DNA of 64,000 nt, taken from NCBI RefSeq assembly GCF_001593955.1, contig NZ_LTAZ01000016.1:1-64000 (forward strand), in the 5' to 3' direction. The stretch's first letter is position 1. Every line of letters begins with the position of its first letter. The position numbers and the translations under genes are program-made. Below, piece after piece: positions 55,307-62,700 of the stretch. The notes under the pieces were generated by a model that did not search any database, was not told the origin of the DNA, and saw nothing but the letters and a program-made list of their open reading frames with translations. The DNA comes from Halalkalicoccus paucihalophilus. GTDB lineage: Archaea; Halobacteriota; Halobacteria; Halobacteriales; Halalkalicoccaceae.

Positions 55307-56305
55307 ATGATCACTGCTGTCGTTTACTCCGAATCAGGGGGGACATACAAGACTACGACCACTGCTAATCTCGCAGTGGCATTAACGCGGATGGGGTTGG
55401 ATGTCTGTGTCATCGATCTCGATCCCCAAGAGGGGAATCTGACTAGTCTATTCGACGTTGGGACACGGCGCAATGATCCTGATGCCGATAATTTGGTAAA
55501 GCACATCCTGGGGATGCCAGATGGTCCATTTACGGATCTGATCGAAACCTCGGATGAGGGTGTCGATGTAATTCCTAGTCACGATATGCTCAGTGATTTC
55601 ACCTCAAACCTTGAGCAAAAGATTGCCTATGAAACGGGAATGAAAAACATGAGTAAGGAGGACTATCCTCGCTATGAACTGCTACACAACCTTCTGTGGA
55701 ACGAAAACCAGCTGCATGAACAATACGATGCTGTACTAATCGATCCAAATGCGCGAGCGGAGGACCTGCTTTATAATGCGATTTTTGCCTTGCGCACCCT
55801 GATGGCGCCAGTCAAACCGGCTGGGAAAGGCAATCTAAGCCTTGACGGCCTAGATGAGATGGTTGCAAACATGAGTAAAGAGTTGGATATCCAGATTGGA
55901 CTGTCCTGCGTTGTACCGTCAGGCATTGGGCAGACAAATGCCCACCAACAGTACCACAAGCAGTTCCAAGAGACAGATGAGTTCGAAACACCGGTTGCGA
56001 TTGCCTATCGAGAGAGCCTAATGGACGCAATGTGGGAAGCACGGGGTTCTGCATTCAAGGTGATCGAAGAACGGTGGAAGACGTTTGAGGAAGACGGCGC
56101 GATGGTGAGCAAACCAGGATATCGACGAATTCGGGATCGGGAATTAGAGACACTACGTGATATCTGTAAATTGGCCGCATTTATCGCGACTGAGACGTTC
56201 GATGCAGAGATAGCATCAGAGGTGGTGGTGGAAATTGAAGGTAAAGGGACTGAACGATTTAGTGTAGGAACCAAGACTGAAGAAGTGGAGGTGACGACGT
56301 CATGA
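55307..56305 (+). CDS. parA: ParA-family partition ATPase
   Basis: About 332 residues from MITAVVYSESGGTYKTTTTA, a deviant Walker A (GGTYKTT). Walker A' is VCVIDLDPQEGNLTSLF and Walker B is YDAVLIDPNARAEDLL. The C-terminal half (MSKELDIQIGLSCVVPSGIG ...) follows the ParA/MinD fold. I place the start here rather than 41 codons upstream because the extension is encoded by the repeat array. It segregates plasmid DNA, with the partner in the next gene (ATGA overlap 56302-56305). Confidence 0.92.
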   Translation: MITAVVYSESGGTYKTTTTANLAVALTRMGLDVCVIDLDPQEGNLTSLFDVGTRRNDPDADNLVKHILGMPDGPFTDLIETSDEGVDVIPSHDMLSDFTSNLEQKIAYETGMKNMSKEDYPRYELLHNLLWNENQLHEQYDAVLIDPNARAEDLLYNAIFALRTLMAPVKPAGKGNLSLDGLDEMVANMSKELDIQIGLSCVVPSGIGQTNAHQQYHKQFQETDEFETPVAIAYRESLMDAMWEARGSAFKVIEERWKTFEEDGAMVSKPGYRRIRDRELETLRDICKLAAFIATETFDAEIASEVVVEIEGKGTERFSVGTKTEEVEVTTS

Positions 56306-56745
56306 CCAGTTTCAAATCCGGTTCCGGCAATCTTGATTTCAACAGCGGCAGTGAGAGTGCTTCAGAAGAAGCGGAAGAAACGAAGGATGAGAGTGAAACT
56401 GAGAGGTCGCCCGAATCGGAAGGGACAGCTGGCGATACAGAAACGAACGTTGTGACGGAGCCTGACCCGTCTGAGCGTATAGAAAAACAGCAGCCTGTCA
56501 CGGAATATCCGTATTTCATACGGCGAAGTAACGTCACCGACGAACGAGATCATCGGATCGAGCTGCATCTGCGGCGGGAGATCAGTAGCCAGGAGGCAGC
56601 GTTCCGGAATGAGTTGGCAACTGAACTGGGTACAGATGCAGTTCCAAAGACAGACGCCCGGGAATTTGCGTTGAAGTTCGCGTTCCAGCATCCAGAGCGT
56701 GTTGCTGCCCTCATGCGCGACGAAGGATTCGGGATGTTAGATTAG
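56302..56745 (+). CDS. probable ParA partner (plasmid partition accessory protein)
   Basis: A 147-residue protein: an acidic, disordered N-terminus (about 1-65), then a small basic/helical domain (FIRRSNVTDERDHRIELHLR, QEAAFRNELATELGTDAVPK, then DAREFALKFAFQHPERVAAL). It lacks a ParB nuclease motif; its place and overlap with parA suggest a small DNA-binding partition partner of the kind found in haloarchaeal plasmids. Not recognised beyond that. Confidence 0.7.
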   Translation: MTSFKSGSGNLDFNSGSESASEEAEETKDESETERSPESEGTAGDTETNVVTEPDPSERIEKQQPVTEYPYFIRRSNVTDERDHRIELHLRREISSQEAAFRNELATELGTDAVPKTDAREFALKFAFQHPERVAALMRDEGFGMLD

Positions 56746-57278
56746 AGAACTGGTCTCAAAATCGACGTTACGACCTGTTCTATGGTTACATCATCGAAAT
56801 AACGAGCCCCCGTCCTCCGGAAGATCGTCAAGCTGGCAGGATAGAACGGTTCACTCACAGACTCTCAATGTGTCTGTTAATTGGCTGCCTTTCGAGTGGA
56901 GTTTGGTGGAGATCGCAGAGGAGAGATTGCTTGGGACACCGGCGGTGCCAGTTTCACCAGTATAGGAGCTCTTTAAGTAACACACACACACCACTATTGC
57001 CAGTTACTAAGCTACACGATAGCACTGCCATCACACCTAGTGTTTAGCTGATCTAGATTCTTCTACGTATTCTCTAGTACGGTTTTGGTTTGAGTAGTAG
57101 TGTAATAAAACTACCACTATCTAGGAGGGGATCGCGGATCCCCTCCAGTTGTTCGAGAGGTTTTACTGGCAATAGTGGAGTGTGAGTGGCATATAAGTGA
57201 CCGATTTACTGGCAATACTGGTCCTATCGGTAGAATAGTGGTGATACTGGTGCCTATGGTTTTATTAGATACTCTCTC
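56746..57278. other. origin-like region 4 and flanking gene-free DNA
   Basis: ORB-like repeats: CACACCACTATTGCCAGTTA at 56987-57006 (direct), TTACTGGCAATAGTGGAGTG at 57163-57182 and TTTACTGGCAATACTGGTCC at 57205-57224 (inverted). Between them are AT-rich DNA and a perfect dyad, GGAGGGGATC-GCG-GATCCCCTCC, at 57124-57146. The segment TCTAGTACGGTTTTGGTTTG near 57080 resembles TCTAGTGCGGTTCCGGTTCT in region 2, so the two origins share an unwinding-element ancestor. It lies directly before orc4'. Confidence 0.75.
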
Positions 57279-57563
57279 ATGGGTCGGTTTACTCGGGAAT
57301 CGTTCATCATCCAGAACAAAGACGTCCTCCGTGACGACTATCAACCCGAAAGTCTAGAGGAGAGAGACGAGGAACTCGACGAATACGCAGCCGCACTTCG
57401 ACCTGTCATCCAGGGCTGGCAACCGAGCAACGTCTTTCTCTATGGCGTTACGGGTGTCGGGAAAACCGCTGCAACCCACAACCTGCTGAAAGAGCTGCGA
57501 ATGTCTGCCGAGCAATACGATGACGTCAATCTCGAGGTTATTGAACTCAACTGTACTGGTTTT
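57279..57563 (+). pseudogene. 3'-truncated orc1/cdc6 gene (initiator 4)
   Basis: The first 95 codons (MGRFTRESFIIQNKDVLRDD YQPESLEERD) include an intact Walker A (GVTGVGKT) and end at VIELNCTG, where an IS200/IS605-like end starts at 57564. The Walker B, sensors and winged helix are absent; the frame then runs through the insertion as nonsense to 57875. It retains the ORB4 cluster upstream, so the origin may be orphaned. Confidence 0.85.
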
Positions 57564-57600
57564 GACATCCTCCCCGCCCTAAAGGGCGAGGATTCCCCGA
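57564..57600. repeat. IS200/IS605-like terminal hairpin in orc4
   Basis: GACATCCTCCCCGCCCTAAA followed by GGGCGAGGATTCCCCG; the stem CCCCGCCC/GGGCGAGG is the same as at 49630. Leftward (minus-strand) reading from about 57720 gives a short basic tail ending in ESSPFRAGRM, reminiscent of TnpB C-termini. This may be the last part of a deleted TnpB gene; no complete transposase remains. Confidence 0.55.
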
Positions 57601-57608
57601 AGGGGAGT

Positions 57609-57935
57609 TCAAGGTTGCGCGTTTCCTCGGTAGTCAAATTCCCTTTCAGGAGCCACCTCAACGGTCGCCGTCCAATTATCACCAAGAACGTGCTTTTCAG
57701 CGCGTATAGCCCTGTCAAAGGGGCCTTCCTCGGTCACGTCCTGACCCATCTCGCTCTCGGGGTCGTGATCGTATCGGACCACTTCTCGCCACTTATCGTT
57801 GATCCAGTACTCGAGTTGTACCACAAAGCGCTCGACGCGGCCACGCTCGGTTGTGAGGCCTATACGGATTTGTAGCGGCCCTTCGAGTGGAGTCTCGTGT
57901 ATGCGGTCGTAGTCACGTGGTGGGCCGGCAGGCAT
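57609..57935 (-). CDS. DUF7718-like protein with replaced C-terminus
   Basis: A 108-residue frame. The first 70 residues (PRDYDRIHETPLEGPLQIRI, then GLTTERGRVERFVVQLEYWI, DKWREVVRYDHDPESEMGQD) fit a small haloarchaeal family (DUF7718-like) of unknown function that often accompanies plasmid and IS605-type regions. After GQDVTEEG the sequence (RAEKHVLGDNWTATVEVAPE) departs from the family and runs into the IS-like end, so the C-terminus is foreign. Confidence 0.6.
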   Translation of the reverse strand: MPAGPPRDYDRIHETPLEGPLQIRIGLTTERGRVERFVVQLEYWINDKWREVVRYDHDPESEMGQDVTEEGPFDRAIRAEKHVLGDNWTATVEVAPEREFDYRGNAQP

Positions 57936-58006
57936 GAGTTATTACCTATTCAGTCGCGCCGCCATGGTGGTAATAGAATCAATTAGTAGCGATGCCTGTT
58001 CGGTAG

Positions 58007-58052
58007 CCTTGTGCAACACTGACCCGATTAGAAATGCGTTTGTTGCACAAGG
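58007..58052. repeat. 46-bp dyad element, copy H
   Basis: CCTTGTGCAAC at 58007-58017 and GTTGCACAAGG at 58042-58052 with a 24-base spacer, between the DUF7718-like gene (72 bases before its start on the minus strand) and an unidentified remnant. It is the last dyad copy in the window. Confidence 0.9.
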
Positions 58053-58070
58053 TAAGGGAAAAGAGAGGCG

Positions 58071-58241
58071 CTACTCCTCGAGCATGTTGATCCGGCCGTG
58101 AACCCAACCCTTGCCCTGTCGGCAGATCACGGCCTTTTGGAACTGGTGAGTGATAGGATGCGCCCCTTCAGGGCACATAGCAGGGCCCATTTTGATCCGG
58201 ACGTCCTGAGTGCGACCGAACGTCGCGCAGCGATCGTCTGA
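58071..58241 (-). pseudogene. C-terminal remnant of an unidentified plasmid gene
   Basis: A 56-codon minus-strand frame, closed upstream by TAA (58242-58244) and ending TAG at 58071-58073. It reads CATFGRTQDVRIKMGPAMCP, then EGAHPITHQFQKAVICRQGK and GWVHGRINMLEE. Three Cys and a His are present. The composition is protein-like but no start codon of good context exists before MGPAMCPEG. Family not recognised. Confidence 0.35.
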
Positions 58242-58244
58242 TTA

Positions 58245-58633
58245 CACTTTCTCGAGACCTGCGACCGAACTACCTCGAAGTCTGTACTGCCCTCAAGTTT
58301 GGTGCGGAATATTCCCGTGAACGAAGAACAATTCCGGCCCTATAGCAAGGCTGTCCGCCGAGTGATCAAACTCGTCGACGAGACCGATCTGAAGACGGAA
58401 CTTGAAATAGACCGCATCATGAGAAGTTAGGCCACCTATCGGTGCGCCAGCAAACGCAAAGTAGATAGTCTGAAACGTCTGATTACGTCGATTTCTCATA
58501 GAAATCATTAAGCCATCAGCACACCATGAGGTAGTACTGAACATTCACTCTGGTGAGATGTATCAGGAATAATCATGATAACGTCAAACGTGACTGACAG
58601 TGTGCGATATAGCGAGAAGAGTACTAGGGAGGG
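58245..58633. other. gene-poor stretch before the DUF4013 gene
   Basis: A 42-codon plus-strand frame (58302-58430, GTG start, EEQFRPYSKAVRRVIKLVDE) has helix-like composition and may be a gene remnant. Frames on the other strand look spurious. The right part is AT-rich and holds the promoter of the next gene. Confidence 0.35.
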
Positions 58634-59341
58634 ATGGCGATGATTAGCGAATCCCTCAGTTATCTCAGAGAAAGCGAAGACCTCTGGAGAACAGTGATTA
58701 TTGGTGGAATCCTCTCACTGTTCGGATTCCTGATCGTCCCCCTGTTCGCGATCGCAGGCTATCTTGTTCGTGTTCTTGACCGGACTGCGAGTGGGAACGA
58801 TGAAGCGCCCGGCTTTGAGGACTGGAGCGAGCTGATCGTTGAGGGTGCGAAGGCAAGCGCAATCGCGTTCATCTACGCGTTCGTCCCCGTAGTCGTTCTG
58901 ATCGCGTTCGCCCTGAGTGCCGGTCTGCTCGGGTCGACCGGCAGCGACATCCTCGGAACGATCGGCGGGCTTGGCATCTTCGTGGGGATGGTGCTCTGGC
59001 TCGGATTGAGCCTACTCGCGGCATACGCTATTCCCGCAGCACTGGCGAACTTCGCGGAGAAGCGGACCCTAGTGTCTGGATTCGAGGTCGGGACCATGCG
59101 TCGCGTGCTGATGGACAAAACCTACGCTACCGGCTGGCTGATGGCATTCCTTGTCATCATCGGTGGGAGCATTGTCTCTAGCCTGCTTAACGTGATTCCG
59201 ATCCTCGGCTTCATCGCTGGTGCGTTCGTCGGTTTCTACACCATCGTAGCAGCCTACTATATCATCGGCCACACCTGGGCTGACATTGAGCAAATTCCCG
59301 TTCGGGAACGTCCCGAACCAAAGGAACAAGCCCAGATCTAA
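58634..59341 (+). CDS. DUF4013-family membrane protein
   Basis: A 235-residue protein with the DUF4013 opening (ESLSYLRESEDLWRTVIIGG, then ILSLFGFLIVPLFAIAGYLV), a short soluble loop with PGFEDWSELIVEGAKASAIA, and about five more membrane segments to a YIIGHTWAD end. DUF4013 proteins are widespread in haloarchaea and bacteria as integral membrane proteins of unknown function. A second ATG two codons on is possible. The gene is intact. Confidence 0.9.
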   Translation: MAMISESLSYLRESEDLWRTVIIGGILSLFGFLIVPLFAIAGYLVRVLDRTASGNDEAPGFEDWSELIVEGAKASAIAFIYAFVPVVVLIAFALSAGLLGSTGSDILGTIGGLGIFVGMVLWLGLSLLAAYAIPAALANFAEKRTLVSGFEVGTMRRVLMDKTYATGWLMAFLVIIGGSIVSSLLNVIPILGFIAGAFVGFYTIVAAYYIIGHTWADIEQIPVRERPEPKEQAQI

Positions 59342-59742
59342 CTCGATCTCGTCTTTTCTATGTGGTTGTGCCGGAATTCGGTTGAAGCGTTTTCTCCCGA
59401 AAAACACATACTGCGGAGATCGGTTCATTCGTCTCTTCTATCACTACCAACAATTAATATCGATTCAATGAGTTTGCTCGCTCCCCGTCGAAGGCGTTCC
59501 GAGAGTGCCTGATGTGAGATTCTTGGTCGCCGCCGTCATTCTCGAGCCCGGCGTCTGACATCGGTTCCTGGAATCGATCCCGTGCTATCGTTCGAATCTC
59601 CGTTGGTACTCTTTGAGGTGTTCGGTCAAACGGTCTTTCTTGCTGTCTCGGTAGCTATCGATAGACAGTCTGTTTCCTCGTTAAGAGATCGTGACTGTTC
59701 AATTAGCCGAATATTTTTCCTTGTCTATCGATAGTTAGACTC
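59342..59742. promoter_or_regulatory. intergenic region with paired GTCTATCGATAGYTA boxes
   Basis: A 15-base box occurs twice in opposite orientation: TAGCTATCGATAGAC at 59652-59666 and GTCTATCGATAGTTA at 59723-59737. The second ends six bases before the ATG of the Bat-type regulator, so it overlaps the start region of a leaderless transcript. The core CTATCGATAG is a perfect palindrome. A short minus-strand frame (59585-59665, KKDRLTEHLKEYQRRFER) looks like the stump of another gene. No other gene seen. Confidence 0.55.
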
Positions 59743-62700
59743 ATGAACGGATCCGCCCCCTCACTCTCGACCATCCTTGAGGGAGTCGATCAGCTTGGCC
59801 CACCTGGGACGCCACTCACAACCGCGGAAGTCGCCGCCAAATTTGAGTGTACAGATCGGACGATCTACAACAGGTTAGACACGCTCGTCGAGATTGGAGT
59901 CCTCGAAACCAAGCAGGTCGGTGCTCAGGGGCGCGTGTGGTGGCGACCTCTCAATGAGTATGATTCTACGGCTACTGATGAATCGGAGCAGAAGACTCCT
60001 GTTGCCGATAGCAATGGCTCTACTGAACCAAGAGCTCGACTCTGTGAACGCGGGAGGGACCTTGCAGTTGAACTCGCTACAACGAAGCAATTGCAAGAGA
60101 TCAGCACTAGATTGATACAGAAGGATGATATCGACACCCTCTATGAAGAGATTCTTGATGCCGTCGTCACCATCATGCACGCTGACTTCGCGCGGCTCCA
60201 GTTGCGCGATCCCGACCAGGGCGACCTCAAGCTCTTAGCTGACTCGGGATTCGACGAAACCACAGCATTGTGGGACCGAGTCGATTCCGACTCGAACGGA
60301 CCGTGTAGCGTGGCATTGGAAACTGCCCAGCGAGTTATCGTCTCAGACGCCAAAACCTGCGAGTTTATGGCCGACACGGAGGATCAAGAAACACTTCTTG
60401 AAACCGGTATCCGTGCTATTCAGAGCACGCCGCTCGTCTCGCGCAGTGGAGATGTCATTGGAATGCTGTCGACACACTGGAAAGAGCCTCACGAACCGTC
60501 TGAGCGTGATCTCCGCTCACTGGATGTACTGGCGCGCCAAGCTACCGACCTCATTAACCAGCAGCAGGTGAAAGAAGACCTCCGCAAAAACCGGGAGCTG
60601 GTAGCAGGACAAAAGCACGTCCTCGAGAAACTCGCGAAAGGAGCCAGCTTAGACGAGGTGTTGACCACACTCATCGACGTGATTGAAGCGTACACCGGGG
60701 GAATGTATGGGACATTTCTTATTTCTCAACTCGGTGAAGAGCGATTTAAAACGGTAATCGGACCGAATCTACCGGAGTCGTATACAAGTGCATTGGAAGG
60801 AGCCTCCATGTCCCCCCCGTATCTGGGCCCGTGCGGCAAAGCAGCACATCTAGGCCAGACCGTGATTTGTGATGACCTCGAAACCGACACACGCTGGGCG
60901 TCAGAGTGGCGTGAGTTGGCGCTGTCACACGATTTGTATGGTTGTTATTCGACGCCAATTATTGGTCCTGATGACGAAGTTCTTGGGTCGTTTGGTCTCT
61001 ATTCGACCCAATCCGGTGATGTGATTCCTGATCAAAAGGTCCGAGAGGCAGCCTCCAATATCGCTGGAATCGCTATCAACCGCAAACGAACCGAGGAGGC
61101 GCTCCGTGAGAGCGAGGAAAGTTACCGAGAACTGTTCGAGTCGATGACCGAGGGCTTTTGCGTGATCGAGAAGATCGAGACCAATCCAGACGAACCACTC
61201 GACTTCCGATACGTGAAAGCAAATCCCGCCTTTGCAGAACAATCAGGTCTCGATGATGTGGTCGGACAGACCATGCGAGAGATCATCCCTGAGGAGGCTT
61301 CTGAGTGGATCGAGGTTTATGATACTGTCGTGCAGACCGGGGACGCAAACCGATTCGAGCGCGAACTCATAGCAGAAGAGCGCACACTGGAACTGTACGC
61401 GTTTCCGGTTGGCGATAAGGCCAGCGAGCAAGTTGGCGTGATATTTCAGGATATCACCGAGCGTAGACGAATGGAAGAGCAGGTTCGTGAGTCGGAAGAG
61501 AAATACCGCACGCTATTCGAATCAGTCGATCAAGGCTTTTGTATCATCGAGATGCTGTTCGATGAGGACGACGAGCCCGTCGATTTCCGGTTTCTGGAAA
61601 CCAATCCAGCGTTCGAAGACCATACTGGATTGACGGACGCCGAGGGGAACCGAATGCGTGAACTAGAACCGGAACACGAACAACACTGGTTCGACATCTA
61701 CGGTGAGATCGTTGAGACGGGCGAATCAAAGCGATTCGAACAGGAAGCCCAGGCACTCAAGGATAGATGGTACGCGGTCAACGCATTCCCACATGGCAGC
61801 GAAGACAGCCACCAAGTTGCGATCCTCTTCGAGGATATTACCGAGCGCAAGCAGCGCGAGGAACGCGGGCGATTCCGCACGAAGCTGACCGATACGCTGC
61901 ACTCGATTTCTGACCCAGTCGAGATTCAGGCAGAGGCCGCTCGTGTCATTGGAGAGCATCTCAACGCCGACCGAGCGAATTATTGCGAAGTTCTCACCGA
62001 GGACGGCCAGGTGATGGTCCATAGCGAATATCGCCACGGCGACGTTCCGCCCGCTACCGGCGAGCATCACTTTGACGACTTCGGCCAGCACATCTTGGAG
62101 ACACTTCAAGCGGGTGATTCCGTAGTGGTAGACGACCTAACGACCAATCCGGCGTTCAGCGAGCAACAACGTACCACATATGAGGAATTCGACATTCGAT
62201 CGTTGGTGGCCGTACCACTACTCAAAAAGGGCCACTGCACAGCGTACGTGGTTATCAACCAGACGACGCCGCGAGAGTGGACCGACAACGAGATAGCGCT
62301 CGTCGAAGAGACCGCCGAGCGCACGTGGAACGCGGTCGAACGCGCCCACGCCGAGCAGGCGCTCAAACAGGCTAATGAGGGCCTCGAACGTCTCACTACC
62401 GGTAGTCGCGATCTAATGGATGCGAGTACACAGACCATCACGGACCGAGCAGCCGAACTTACACGGACCGTCCTTGATGTTGAGTACACAGCTCTCTGGG
62501 AGTACGACGAAACCACCGGCGAATTCTCCGAGCACATCCACGACACTGCTCCAGGAACGAACCTCGACATAAGTCGACTTTCTGAGGAGCTCTCTGAACG
62601 AGTTTGGCACGCCTTCATCAACAACCAAACCGTCGTCGAAAACGATCTCTCGATTCTCGAAAACGAACGTGAACACGATGGGGAACGCGCAGTGAGGACG

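Noticed and set aside
12710..58052. CRISPR interpretation of the recurrent TTGTGCAAC repeats
   Set aside because: The repeats occur as isolated inverted pairs kilobases apart, not as direct repeats with regular spacers, and no cas genes are present.
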